From CAZBYL01 sp964522805 (GTDB lineage Bacteria > Synergistota > Synergistia > Synergistales > Synergistaceae), in the NCBI GenBank assembly GCA_964522805.1, contig CAZFWP010000002.1, forward strand, positions 1 to 59,416: 59,416 nucleotides of DNA, in the 5' to 3' direction. Below the pieces are notes generated by a model that did no database searches, had not been told where the DNA came from, and saw only the letters and a list, made by a program, of their open reading frames with translations. Both the position numbers and the translations under genes were made by a program. Every line of letters begins with the position of its first letter. Within the stretch, counting starts at the first letter, position 1. Below are positions 1 through 8,514 of the stretch, in pieces.

Positions 1-184
1 AAATAGTCACAGAATCGTTATAGTTCTCTGACACACTCCGATATGCTATACTGTGGAAAGCAATATTACAGGATGGCTCATTGTTATAGTTCTCTGACAC
101 ACTCCGATATGCTATACTTAATAGTGCGCCAATACCCTCTTTTGCTGAGTTATAGTTCTCTGACACACTCCGATATGCTATACT
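1..184 (+). CRISPR. Type II-C CRISPR array, right end (three repeats)
   Basis: Three identical 36-bp repeats lie at 17-52, 83-118 and 149-184, separated by two 30-bp spacers (53-82, 119-148). Bases 1-16 are the end of another spacer, so the array continues beyond the left edge. Each repeat begins GTTATAG and ends TGCTATACT. The GTTRTAG start matches the crRNA sense of Neisseria-type II-C repeats, which places crRNA transcription on the + strand, toward cas2. The repeat end forms an extended -10 box (TG-N-TATACT), so every repeat can start its own crRNA. The last repeat shows no decay. The anti-repeat upstream of cas9 confirms that array and cas genes belong together. Confidence 0.97.
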
Positions 185-191
185 GATCACC

Positions 192-243
192 GCCAGCCTC
201 GTTGCTATCACTTGGTTTATGCGAGGCCGGCTATTATTTTTTT
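192..243 (+). terminator. Terminator at the end of the CRISPR array
   Basis: Arms 192-201 and 222-231 (GCCAGCCTCG / CGAGGCCGGC) pair with one mismatch and are followed by a T-rich tract at 235-243. It sits directly after the last repeat and would stop + strand array transcription before it runs antisense into cas2. This supports the + strand orientation of the array. Confidence 0.75.
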
Positions 244-244
244 A

Positions 245-580
245 TTAGAAAAGTAGCGTTTGGTTGACATTAAGGTACTTTTCTTTTTTAGTTTTCGTGC
301 CCAGTAATATTTTCATTGCTGAATACTGGCGGTCTGTAATCTGCAAAAATCTTACAGAACCTTTTCCCGGAAGGTGCTCCCTTAATCTCTGCAAATGCTT
401 ATCCGCAGCATCCTCACCGTTGACGATTCTGCAGTATACGGAAAATTGCAGCATGTCATAACCGTCTTCGATGAGGAACTTGCGAAAATGGGTATAGAGA
501 TTTCTGTCTTCCTTGGAAACAACGGGAAGGTCAAAGAATACCAATATTCTCAAAAACCTCATCCTTCTTTCAGCAGCCAT
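245..580 (-). CDS. cas2: CRISPR-associated endonuclease Cas2 (type II)
   Basis: This 111-aa protein has the Cas2 ferredoxin-fold start, a hydrophobic strand with the metal-binding Asp (RFLRILVFFDLPV), followed by the HFRKFLIEDGYDMLQFSVY region typical of type II Cas2. Cas2 bridges two Cas1 dimers in the spacer-integration complex. It is the last gene of cas9-cas1-cas2 and its first ATG overlaps the end of cas1, indicating translational coupling. A second in-frame ATG at 562 would give 105 aa starting MRFLRIL. The first ATG has no clear ribosome binding site and the second has only a very close one, so the start is uncertain. No csn2 or cas4 follows, which fits subtype II-C. Confidence 0.93.
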   Translation of the reverse strand: MAAERRMRFLRILVFFDLPVVSKEDRNLYTHFRKFLIEDGYDMLQFSVYCRIVNGEDAADKHLQRLREHLPGKGSVRFLQITDRQYSAMKILLGTKTKKEKYLNVNQTLLF

Positions 581-1463
581 GGTTACTTATTGCAATCAGC
601 TCAATTAATTTTAGCTTTTCGGGGGCAGCCGAAGTTGTCGCTGTGCTAAAACTGGCGCACATGATGTCTATCGCTCTAATGATACTTTGTTTTGACAGAT
701 CAATTACCGCACTTGAATTTAGGAGAGAGACCAATGAAACCCTCTCTTTAATGCCAAAATCCTGCCCCTCGGTAATATTTTGAGCCACCCATAAATCCAC
801 AACCGGGCGCAAAACTTCCATAAAATCATCAGCTAAATTAAAAGGATTAAGTTCATTACAATGGTGAACGCCCACCGCCGGGATAAAGCCATAGGCGGCA
901 AGGCTCCTTGCGACAGATCCGCGCATTATTGAATATCCGTAATTTAAAGCCGCGTTCACCGTGTTATCTTCCTGTCTCGTGGTTGATGGCATATAGCTGT
1001 TAAAGTAGACTCTGGCAGCGAACCCCTCGCGATTTGTACTGTCGCCGCTTTTGACCTCGGAGGCGATGGCGTGAAGTTCGCGGCTGCCATCTTTATTTAG
1101 GTATGCCAAACATTTTGCTTGATTTGTTATTTTTTGCTTTACCAGCATACGCCAGCAATTTTTCCTAAAGGGAAGGCTCTGTTCCAACTGACCTTTTAAA
1201 ACTTTTAATTGGCGGCTGTGCTGTGCGAAAGGGATAAAAAGACCCGATGGCAAATGCATCGGATCACAGCTGAACAAAGCAATGGATTTTCTCGCCAATT
1301 CATCAAGCAGCCGTGATGTTATCAGCGCTTGGGGCGTTTCAATAACGATTGAACAAATGTCCTCAAGAGGGATATGCACCTCTTCTTCCTGTTTCACTAC
1401 CAAGTGATTCCGCTCCAAAGAGAGCCTAGCCGGTCCGGAAATGACGATGTTACGCCAACTCAT
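570..1463 (-). CDS. cas1: CRISPR-associated integrase Cas1 (type II)
   Basis: This 297-aa protein is a type II Cas1. It starts MSWRNIVISGPARLSL, the usual type II beginning, and carries the helical catalytic domain (NAALNYGYSIMRGSVARSLAAYG and PAVGVHHCNELNPFNLADDFMEV, quoted as separate stretches of the domain). The Glu, His and Asp/Glu expected as metal ligands are visible. Cas1 integrates new spacers at the array end together with Cas2. The ATG at 1463 was chosen over an upstream in-frame ATG because it is preceded by an AAGGAG site and matches family starts. It overlaps the end of cas9 by 14 bp and the start of cas2 by 11 bp. Confidence 0.95.
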   Translation of the reverse strand: MSWRNIVISGPARLSLERNHLVVKQEEEVHIPLEDICSIVIETPQALITSRLLDELARKSIALFSCDPMHLPSGLFIPFAQHSRQLKVLKGQLEQSLPFRKNCWRMLVKQKITNQAKCLAYLNKDGSRELHAIASEVKSGDSTNREGFAARVYFNSYMPSTTRQEDNTVNAALNYGYSIMRGSVARSLAAYGFIPAVGVHHCNELNPFNLADDFMEVLRPVVDLWVAQNITEGQDFGIKERVSLVSLLNSSAVIDLSKQSIIRAIDIMCASFSTATTSAAPEKLKLIELIAISNHGC

Positions 1464-4400
1464 GCGGAGGCTTCTCCTTTTTAATTTTGTGGTAGCTTCC
1501 CAAAACGTCCACCTCATACTTTTCAATCAGCTTGGCATTACGCATCCCTATTCCTTCCTTTTTGACGCTGCCAGAATGGTTAATAATTGTGATAGCTCCT
1601 TTATTAATATTTGTGCCGCAATAGTAGCCAAAAATTTCCTTTCGTTTGCTGTCAATGACCCTTATCAAATCATTGTAGTGCAGCGAAAGGAGAAATTTGT
1701 AGTCTGAGTTTATCTCCAACCATTGTGATTCCGGTTTATTACAGATTATCGCTCTTTTAATCTTCGTTTTATTTGCAATGTCCGCCACATAATATGGTAC
1801 CAGATAGTGCTGTCCGTCTTTAATATAGACGTCAACCCTCACCATGCTGCCATTTGCGGCGATTCCCTTGCAAACCTCAACTCCCGATGAGGATTTCTCA
1901 AAGATTTTGACAGATTTTACCAGCGGCCCCGGTGTGCCGTCTTTAAGCGGCTTTCTGAATTCCTCCTTAAAGGCGTCCTTACCGTCTTTTGCCTGAAGGA
2001 GCCTCTCTTTCAAAGCTTCGTACAACCTTTTATCTCTCTCTTTGCCGACCATATCCTCAATTGAGTCAAGTTTTAGTTTATTCAGCTCAACCTTGGAGAC
2101 CGTGCCGTATTCGCCGTTTTCATTAGGTCTGTGTACATATTTTGCACTTCTGATCGTTTGGGCATGAGCAGATCCCTTCACCCCGCGCCTTGGAGCCCTT
2201 GATATAAAGATTGGACGGAGGCTTTCCAGTTGTGCCTCCGTATATGATCCAAGCACGGAGTTTTGGATCTCTTCCGCAGGATTTTCAGAGATTCTGGCCG
2301 CGACTTCTTTTCTAAAGTCCATCCAAGGTTCAGGGCACTTCGGCATTTTTCCGTTATTGTCTTTTACATATAGTGAAGTCTCTCGTCCCTTAGAGTAATC
2401 TGATATCGACTTCACAATAGCGGGAGTCGCGGCAGCGATCACACAGGCGTCAAGTGCATGGTGCAGGTCATTTGCGGCTCTGTCCTTTAAGGCATTTATA
2501 CCCCATAGGTGTCTTATTTGCGCTGTCGCCCGGCCGTTAAGTCTGACTACGGGACTTTTTATTTCCGGATCTGCAAATAGAAGGTTATTTTCAATCCAAA
2601 AAGCGACATATTTGGTTATGTACCTAGTGTCGTTAAGGTTTCTATCTTTCATTTCCGTTGCTTCTTTTTCATCGAAGCCTCGGATTTTCAATCTGGCGGC
2701 TTTTTTCTTATTTTTAATAATGCAGTCAACACGGGCTTTAAACGCTTCCCAGGATTGTTCGTCTTTGGCAAGGTATTCGTATGGTGTCTTGTTACCCTTG
2801 TTACGGTTTTCACTGCCGATTACCAGAACTTTATTCTCGCGCGAATCATCAAAAGATCGGCTGTAGGGCACAATGTGATCTATCTCAGCATATGTGCCGT
2901 CATCGCCTCTGAAGGCATTATTCGGCTCAATGTATTTGCCTGAATAGGGGCAGAATCCGCCCTGCTCTTTCCATAGGCGGTATTTTTCCAGCCCCTTGCC
3001 GTTGGGGCGCAATCCATAATTATTTTCATACTCTTCGGAAAGCCGATCTCGCTCCGTTTTATTATTCTTCTGGTGACGACTAATCTCATCTCGTTCTTTT
3101 TTGCTCAAAGCAAGATCTCTTGCAAGTTCAACTTGAATTCTTGTCGGAGAACCATATTTGCGGATAATCGCATTTACTATTTTTCGTGTCTGCGCTACAG
3201 CCCTGATAACGACAGGATTTCTTATCTCGTTCCAGTCCGGCACCGGCAAAATTTTACTGCGCCTCTTATCGTTTATACTTGGGTCGTAGTGACAGTAGCC
3301 AGCCAAGACACAGGCATCGTCATATCTGCAATAGTTTTTTTCCATGAAGGGCAGCAGATTTTTTATCGCTTTAAAAGAGAGCTCCACCACACCGCTGAAA
3401 CTTAAGGACAGTACCGCTTCGGTCAATTTATCGGGAACTTGACGGGACGTTAGGTACTTTTTTATATCTTCATCTGTTTTCCAAAAAGTCAGAGCATAGG
3501 CCAAATCATCAAGAATCAGAGGATTGGTTGTTATGAGGCTACGCCAATAATCTTTTCCCAGTGTTGTTTCAATCGATTTCCTAAAGGCATGGTAGGCTTT
3601 TAGTTCTGTAAATACGTTCTCCTCCGGGTCTTTTTCTCTGGCAACTTTTCCGCGAATATAGTCAAAACTCCACTCGCCATCTACATTTATCGCTGCACGG
3701 ATCTGCTTGTAGGTCACCTTTACCTTGCTGTATGCCAGACATTCGATTATTTTTAATTTTTCGGGAGAGAGAGCGGTCTTTATTCCGTCAACCCTGATAC
3801 GAAGATTGGCGAGATTACTGAGCAGGATGAATCTTTCCGCGCTCCATGACGCCTTGGGAGCACGTATTTCTCCCGGCTCCAATTTGCACTTGCCTGTGCT
3901 TTGGAGAATCATTTCACCGGTAGTAAACGGGAGTTGGCGCTCAAATATCGCAAGATAGAGCCGCTCGGTCTTTTCTGATGCGTAGTTATTGCCGAAGCCG
4001 CGCTGGGCGTCAAACAGCAGTTTTGCTTCTTTGATTATTTCCGAACGCAGCAGGGTATTTGCATAATCTTTGTCCTTGTTGCGCTTGTGTGCCGCGAATT
4101 TTGGGTCAAGCTGAATCATCTCCCCGACAGTTCGATAACCCTTGCCGTTATTTCCCCTGTCTAAAAGTTCCGCATTATCTTTTATACTTGTTAATACACG
4201 TCCGTCTTCACTTGCGGAATCCCGGTTATTTTTTCTGTTGGATTTAAAACCACGGTGCTTCGCCATGTGCAAAAGCACACGCGCCCATTCTTCATTTGTA
4301 AGCAGAGAGTCCAACCCTTGCGCCCTCAGCTCCCACGGGGAACTAACATAAGGCTTATTATACAAAGCTTCCATATCCTCTTGAGAGAGCAGCCCCTCAG

Positions 4401-4626
4401 CAACGAAAAGTTTTCTGATATCCGCCATTCGTTGCCGCTTTCTGCGCAACCTTCTTCTCGTTGAGCGCGCAGCCCTCCGCGGCAAAGCAAGAGAAGCACC
4501 GCTCTGACTATCTTCCGCGCCGGTAAAGAGACGCACACCAAGGTCAGCGATTTGTTTACGGTCAAAGTCCAGAACAGACCATCCAATAGAAGCGATTCCT
4601 ATGTCCAAACCCAAAGAGTAATTCAC
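1450..4626 (-). CDS. cas9: CRISPR-associated endonuclease Cas9, type II-C
   Basis: This 1058-aa RNA-guided nuclease is in the compact II-C size range. In order it shows RuvC-I (LGLDIGIASIGWS, catalytic Asp8), an arginine-rich bridge helix (about residues 48-68), a helical recognition lobe, RuvC-II (IQVELARD, Glu500), an HNH domain (EIDHIVPYSRS, His584, with Asn598) flanked by a CPYSG motif, and RuvC-III (HHALDA, His723 and Asp726), followed by the C-terminal PAM-interacting region. All nuclease residues are intact, so it should be active. The start is GTG at 4626, preceded by AAGGGGGG six bases upstream. An in-frame ATG 57 bases further out lies inside the tracrRNA terminator and is unlikely. 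Confidence 0.97.
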   Translation of the reverse strand: MNYSLGLDIGIASIGWSVLDFDRKQIADLGVRLFTGAEDSQSGASLALPRRAARSTRRRLRRKRQRMADIRKLFVAEGLLSQEDMEALYNKPYVSSPWELRAQGLDSLLTNEEWARVLLHMAKHRGFKSNRKNNRDSASEDGRVLTSIKDNAELLDRGNNGKGYRTVGEMIQLDPKFAAHKRNKDKDYANTLLRSEIIKEAKLLFDAQRGFGNNYASEKTERLYLAIFERQLPFTTGEMILQSTGKCKLEPGEIRAPKASWSAERFILLSNLANLRIRVDGIKTALSPEKLKIIECLAYSKVKVTYKQIRAAINVDGEWSFDYIRGKVAREKDPEENVFTELKAYHAFRKSIETTLGKDYWRSLITTNPLILDDLAYALTFWKTDEDIKKYLTSRQVPDKLTEAVLSLSFSGVVELSFKAIKNLLPFMEKNYCRYDDACVLAGYCHYDPSINDKRRSKILPVPDWNEIRNPVVIRAVAQTRKIVNAIIRKYGSPTRIQVELARDLALSKKERDEISRHQKNNKTERDRLSEEYENNYGLRPNGKGLEKYRLWKEQGGFCPYSGKYIEPNNAFRGDDGTYAEIDHIVPYSRSFDDSRENKVLVIGSENRNKGNKTPYEYLAKDEQSWEAFKARVDCIIKNKKKAARLKIRGFDEKEATEMKDRNLNDTRYITKYVAFWIENNLLFADPEIKSPVVRLNGRATAQIRHLWGINALKDRAANDLHHALDACVIAAATPAIVKSISDYSKGRETSLYVKDNNGKMPKCPEPWMDFRKEVAARISENPAEEIQNSVLGSYTEAQLESLRPIFISRAPRRGVKGSAHAQTIRSAKYVHRPNENGEYGTVSKVELNKLKLDSIEDMVGKERDKRLYEALKERLLQAKDGKDAFKEEFRKPLKDGTPGPLVKSVKIFEKSSSGVEVCKGIAANGSMVRVDVYIKDGQHYLVPYYVADIANKTKIKRAIICNKPESQWLEINSDYKFLLSLHYNDLIRVIDSKRKEIFGYYCGTNINKGAITIINHSGSVKKEGIGMRNAKLIEKYEVDVLGSYHKIKKEKPPHELA

Positions 4627-4659
4627 TATATAACCCCCCTTAGAGGATTTACAAATATA

Positions 4660-4798
4660 AAAAGATACCCCCGAGCAAAACAAACATAGGAATGTTTTAC
4701 CGGGGGAATACTTTGCGGTGACACCCCTCTAAGAGGGATGCACTTATTATAGTAATGTGACACACTCCGACATGCTACACGTATACTTAACATACCGC
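4660..4798 (-). ncRNA. tracrRNA
   Basis: On the + strand, 4746-4781 matches the CRISPR repeat at 29 of 36 positions. Since the crRNA is the + strand sequence, the - strand transcript is the complementary anti-repeat. Two of the seven differences become G:U pairs. After the anti-repeat come a CTATAATAAG stretch like that of Neisseria tracrRNA, a small hairpin (CCCTCTTAGAGGGG, about 4725-4739), and a long hairpin (arms 4693-4709 and 4665-4682) ending in a U run at 4659-4664, which is a rho-independent terminator. A sigma70-type promoter ends seven bases upstream of the predicted start near 4798, giving about 139 nt. Confidence 0.88.
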
Positions 4799-4804
4799 TC
4801 ACCT

Positions 4805-4833
4805 ATTTTAATATATTTAAATAAAAATATCAA
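4805..4833 (-). promoter_or_regulatory. Predicted sigma70 promoter of tracrRNA
   Basis: On the - strand, TTGATA (4833-4828) and TAAAAT (4810-4805) are separated by exactly 17 bases, with a predicted start at about 4798. It points into the tracrRNA, and any read-through would carry on into cas9. Confidence 0.7.
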
Positions 4834-5071
4834 GGAAGTCATTGAAAGTATGTCTACTTTTAATGAATAATAAATCATAAAATGAGTAGCATTTTTAAAT
4901 CACTTTTTGCCCATTGTTTGTGGTTCTATATGCAATAGTTCCGATAAAAATAGCATTTACTGTGTTATTTTTCTACTCGCCATACTAAGAAGCGGAAATT
5001 TCCGCTTTCTTTTGCCATCCTTCGCCGCTCCCGCACGCATTGTCGTGCTGCTGAATTCATTACCCCCTCAA
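4834..5071. other. Intergenic, no gene seen
   Basis: This AT-rich gap separates the tracrRNA promoter from the hypD terminator. I see no convincing coding frame, RNA gene or repeat in it. Confidence 0.5.
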
Positions 5072-5111
5072 AACAACCATCCCCGCTCCTTTCGGAGCGG
5101 GGATGGTTGTT
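5072..5111 (-). terminator. Terminator of the hypD operon
   Basis: A perfect 18-bp inverted repeat (arms 5072-5089 and 5094-5111, TTTC loop) sits 38 bp past the hypD stop. The T run on the - strand is short (TTTTGAGG), so this could be a weak terminator or a 3'-end stabilising hairpin. Confidence 0.7.
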
Positions 5112-5148
5112 AGCGTTTATTCCTGTTGGATTGTTGGCTTAAGTGAGC

Positions 5149-7509
5149 TTAGAAACCTTCCTGCGCGTGGCGGGCGATGATTTCTTCCTGCTGGTAGTTG
5201 TCGAGGTCAACAAAGTAGTCGCTGTAGCCTGCGACACGGACGAGGAGACCGCGGTAGTTGTCAGGGTGCGCCTGTGCATCGCGCAGTGTGGCTTCGTCAA
5301 CTACGTTGAACTGGATATGGTGTCCTCCGAGTTTGAAGTATGAACGAATCAGGTTCTTCACCGCTTCGATACCCTCTTCGCCTGCGAGGACGGAGGGGAG
5401 GAAGCGCTCGTTGAGCAGTGTGCCGCCAGATTTCACTTGGTCCATTTTGGCAAGTGATTTGATAATTGCTGTCGGGCCGTTGCGGTCTGCGCCGTGGCTC
5501 GGTGAAGTTCCGTCTGATTCGGGCATTCCTGAGAAGCGTCCGTTCGGTGAGGCGGCGAGCTTCTGTCCAAAGTAGTTGTGGCAAGTGGTGCTAAGCATGT
5601 TGAGATGGTATGTCGGCCCCAAGATGCTGTGTCTGCCATCGATCATTTTGAAGAGGCTGTTGTAGACCTGCTTCATGATATTGTCTGCGTAATCATCGTC
5701 GTTGCCGAAGAACGGTGTTTTGTTCCAGAGCGTCAGGCGCATGGCTTCTTCGCCTTCCCAGTTATTTTTCATAGCAGCGAATAGCTGTGAAAGTGTGTAG
5801 GTGCCTTCGTCATAAACATGCTTTTTGATGGCGGAGAGGCTGTCGGTGATTGTGCCGATTCCTGTGCACTGGATATAGTCTGTGTTGTAGCGCGGGCCGC
5901 CATTGTAGTAGTCTTTGCCGTTCTGTATGCAGTCACGGATGACAACTGAGAGGAAGGTCGCCGCCATCTTTGTCGCATACTGGTAGCGGAGGTAGTTGTC
6001 AACCTTGATTTTTGTCGATACGGCATAGTCCATCTGTTTTTCAAAAGCTGCGTAAAGGTCGTCAAAGCTCTTGAAGTCAGCGATGTCTCCTGTTTTGATG
6101 CTTACCTGTTTGCCGGTAAGAAGGTCAACACCGTTGCTGAGTGTGTATTCAAGAAGCTTAGGAACATTGAGGTATCCGTGGAGCAGATACGCCTCTTTGC
6201 CGGCACAGCCTGTTTCGATGCAGCCGCTGGTTCCGCCCTGACGCGCGTCTTCCAGTGTTTTACCTACGCGCATCTGTTCCTGTATTACCATGTCAGCGTT
6301 GAACATTGAGGGGTAGCCCATGCCGTTGCGGAAGACTCTCGCGGCGGCGCGGAGAACGTTGTCCGGTGTGCGCTCGCTGACCTGGATGTTGCCCTGGGGC
6401 TGAAGCAGGCGAAGTTCGTCAAATATTTCCAGGCAGATGTATGTAACTTCGCTTGAACCATCAGAACCGTCAACTTTGAGCCCGCCGAGGTTGATGTTGG
6501 TGAAGTCGTTGTATGTGCCGCTCTCTGCCGCAGTGACGCCGACCTTTGGAGGCGCAGGGGTGTTGTTTACTTTTACCCAGAGGCAAGAGAGGAGTTCTTT
6601 GGCTGATTCACGTGTCAGTGTGCCGTCAGCCAGTCCCTTTTCGTAGAAGGGTGCGAGGTGCTGGTCAATATGCCCGGGGCTCATGGCGTCCCAGCCGTTA
6701 AGTTCTGTGATTGTGCCAAGGTGTACGAACCAGTACATCTGAACGGCTTCCCAGAAGTCACGCGGCGCATGAGCAGGAACGTGGTGGCAGACATCAGCTA
6801 TTTTGAGAAGTTCCGCTTTGCGCTTGGGGTCTGTTTCCGTGGCAGCTGTTTTTTCGGCAAGTTCAGCATGGCGTTCAGCAAAGGTGATAACAGCATCGCA
6901 GGAGATGGACATGCCCTGAAGCTGTTCGTCTTTTGCTGTGGCTTCAGGATCGTTGATAAAGTCAAGTTTCGCGCGTGCCTCGGCAATGTCCTCTTTGAGG
7001 TCAAGTGCTCCCTTGGTGTAGATGAGATCGTCAAGCTGTGTGTGTCCGAGAGCTCTCTGTTCGCCGAATTCAGTAAATGTACCGGCTTCGTACAGGAGGG
7101 TCCAGTCAGCGGGCATACGCTCAAAGAGTCTGTCTCTCATGCAGCGGCCGCGCCAGAAGGGCTCGACAAATTCTTCATATTTATCAATATCTTCGGCCGC
7201 CACAGTGTAGTTCTGCTGTTTGCGGGTATTGAGGATTTCCAGGTCCTGTCTTGAGTGACAAGTGAGTTCGGGGAAGGTGGAAACAGCCTTCGGTGCCTTA
7301 CCGCGCTCGCCGACGATAAGTTCGTCTTTTCCAAGATAGAGGCTCTTATTTGCACAGATATACTTGAAGTTGGATGCACGGAGAACAGGCATCGCCATCT
7401 TTCCGTCGTGCTCTCTATAGAACTCGGTTGTAAGCACGGCTCTTTCAATGCAGATAGAAGGATGAGCATAGAAGCTTTCGTCACGAAGACGCTGAATACG
7501 TTCGTTCAT
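5149..7509 (-). CDS. hypD: Glycyl radical enzyme, trans-4-hydroxy-L-proline dehydratase (HypD type)
   Basis: This 786-aa glycyl radical enzyme very likely dehydrates trans-4-hydroxy-L-proline to 1-pyrroline-5-carboxylate. The thiyl Cys430 lies in GGTSGCIETG and the radical Gly761 in RVAGYSDYF. From memory, Clostridioides difficile HypD uses His160, Asp278, Ser334, Phe340, Cys434, Glu436, Tyr450 and Gly765. Here His156, Asp274, Ser330, Phe336, Cys430, Glu432, Tyr446 and Gly761 sit at a constant offset of four, which argues strongly for this specificity over propanediol or choline lyases. Start ATG with GGGAGG seven to eight bases upstream. It is downstream of its activase and a GntR regulator. 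The symbol is unrelated to hydrogenase maturation hypD. Confidence 0.88.
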   Translation of the reverse strand: MNERIQRLRDESFYAHPSICIERAVLTTEFYREHDGKMAMPVLRASNFKYICANKSLYLGKDELIVGERGKAPKAVSTFPELTCHSRQDLEILNTRKQQNYTVAAEDIDKYEEFVEPFWRGRCMRDRLFERMPADWTLLYEAGTFTEFGEQRALGHTQLDDLIYTKGALDLKEDIAEARAKLDFINDPEATAKDEQLQGMSISCDAVITFAERHAELAEKTAATETDPKRKAELLKIADVCHHVPAHAPRDFWEAVQMYWFVHLGTITELNGWDAMSPGHIDQHLAPFYEKGLADGTLTRESAKELLSCLWVKVNNTPAPPKVGVTAAESGTYNDFTNINLGGLKVDGSDGSSEVTYICLEIFDELRLLQPQGNIQVSERTPDNVLRAAARVFRNGMGYPSMFNADMVIQEQMRVGKTLEDARQGGTSGCIETGCAGKEAYLLHGYLNVPKLLEYTLSNGVDLLTGKQVSIKTGDIADFKSFDDLYAAFEKQMDYAVSTKIKVDNYLRYQYATKMAATFLSVVIRDCIQNGKDYYNGGPRYNTDYIQCTGIGTITDSLSAIKKHVYDEGTYTLSQLFAAMKNNWEGEEAMRLTLWNKTPFFGNDDDYADNIMKQVYNSLFKMIDGRHSILGPTYHLNMLSTTCHNYFGQKLAASPNGRFSGMPESDGTSPSHGADRNGPTAIIKSLAKMDQVKSGGTLLNERFLPSVLAGEEGIEAVKNLIRSYFKLGGHHIQFNVVDEATLRDAQAHPDNYRGLLVRVAGYSDYFVDLDNYQQEEIIARHAQEGF

Positions 7510-7607
7510 AATAATTCCTCCCTGTAGTCGATATGATATATGATGGTCGTCTGTTGATATTTATGGTTTTGCCTGATGATTCAGGCATTGTTTGCTTGTT
7601 TGCAGCG

Positions 7608-8513
7608 TCAGCCGCCAATATGCACTTTCAGCCCGTAGCTTTCGAGAATCTCCGCCGCGTGTCTGGTTTGGTTCTCCGTGGGAGGCATGAGATTCGGCAG
7701 TTTGTAGTCCATTTTCCACCGTTCGTGCTTGCCCTTCGCCACTGTGTGATACGGCAGGATGTTGACCGCGGTAACGCCTTTCAGGTCTTTTACAAAAGCT
7801 CCCAGCGCTCCCACGTTTTCGTCATCTGTGTTAAGCCCGGGCATAAAGGGGAATCTGACGTTTATTTTCGCCCCCGCTTCCGATATTGCCTTGAGGTTGG
7901 CAAGTATGACGGCATTGTCCACTCCGGTGTATTCTTTATGTTTGATCGGGTCCATCTGTTTTACGTCATAGAGAAAGAGGTTCGCATGTTTCGCCGCTTC
8001 CAAAATGACTTCTTTCTGCACAAAGCCGCATGTGTCAATAGCGCGGTGGTATCCCTCAGCTTCACAGGCTTTCAGCGCCGCAATGAGGAAGTCTGGCTGC
8101 GCAAAGGGTTCCCCTCCCGAAAAGGTAACGCCGCCGCCGTCACGAAAAAAGATTTCATCTTTGCGGAGCTGGGTCATCAGCTCATCGACGCTGTATTTTT
8201 TTCCGCAGACTTCACGGGCTTCCGCAGGGCAAACTTTTTCGCAGATGCCGCATCCGTCGCAAAGACCTCTGTCTGTTATCAAGGTGCCGTCCTGCACAGA
8301 AATAGCTTTTGAGGGGCAGGATTTTACGCAGGTACCGCAGGCAATGCATCTTTCAGGACGAAATAGAACTGCGGGAAGGACTGCCTGGCTTTCGGGGTTG
8401 TGACACCACCAACATGAAAGCGGGCATCCTTTAAGGTGTACAGTCGTTCTTGTTCCGGGACCGTCGTGAATCGAATACTTTTTAATATCAAAAATTATTC
8501 CTTTGACCGGCAT
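7608..8513 (-). CDS. Glycyl radical enzyme activase (radical SAM)
   Basis: This 301-aa protein installs the glycyl radical on the dehydratase encoded next to it, using S-adenosylmethionine. The radical-SAM Cys motif is C30-x3-C34-x2-C37 (GCPLSCWWCHNP), followed by an inserted ferredoxin-like domain with two [4Fe-4S] motifs (Cys56/59/62/66 and Cys85/88/91/95), as in activases of HypD, CutC and glycerol dehydratase. The SAM-binding GGE stretch (VTFSGGEPFAQ) is present. The chosen ATG at 8513 has an AGGAGG site and lies one base after the regulator's stop; longer in-frame starts would overlap the regulator. In C. difficile the equivalent protein is called HypE. Confidence 0.93.
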   Translation of the reverse strand: MPVKGIIFDIKKYSIHDGPGTRTTVHLKGCPLSCWWCHNPESQAVLPAVLFRPERCIACGTCVKSCPSKAISVQDGTLITDRGLCDGCGICEKVCPAEAREVCGKKYSVDELMTQLRKDEIFFRDGGGVTFSGGEPFAQPDFLIAALKACEAEGYHRAIDTCGFVQKEVILEAAKHANLFLYDVKQMDPIKHKEYTGVDNAVILANLKAISEAGAKINVRFPFMPGLNTDDENVGALGAFVKDLKGVTAVNILPYHTVAKGKHERWKMDYKLPNLMPPTENQTRHAAEILESYGLKVHIGG

Positions 8514-8514
8514 T

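Noticed and set aside
4907..5113. 68-aa open frame on the + strand
   Set aside because: No start signal, no similarity; it runs into the hypD terminator hairpin.
6658..7254. 198-aa open frame on the + strand
   Set aside because: It lies wholly antisense to hypD, has no family features and reflects codon bias of the real gene.
5149..7509. Pyruvate formate-lyase or choline trimethylamine-lyase for the glycyl radical enzyme
   Set aside because: Pyruvate formate-lyase has adjacent Cys-Cys at the active site; here the motif is GCIETG with the full HypD residue set, and no microcompartment genes are near.
7533..8312. 259-aa open frame on the + strand
   Set aside because: Antisense to the radical-SAM activase, whose motifs are complete; no ribosome site.
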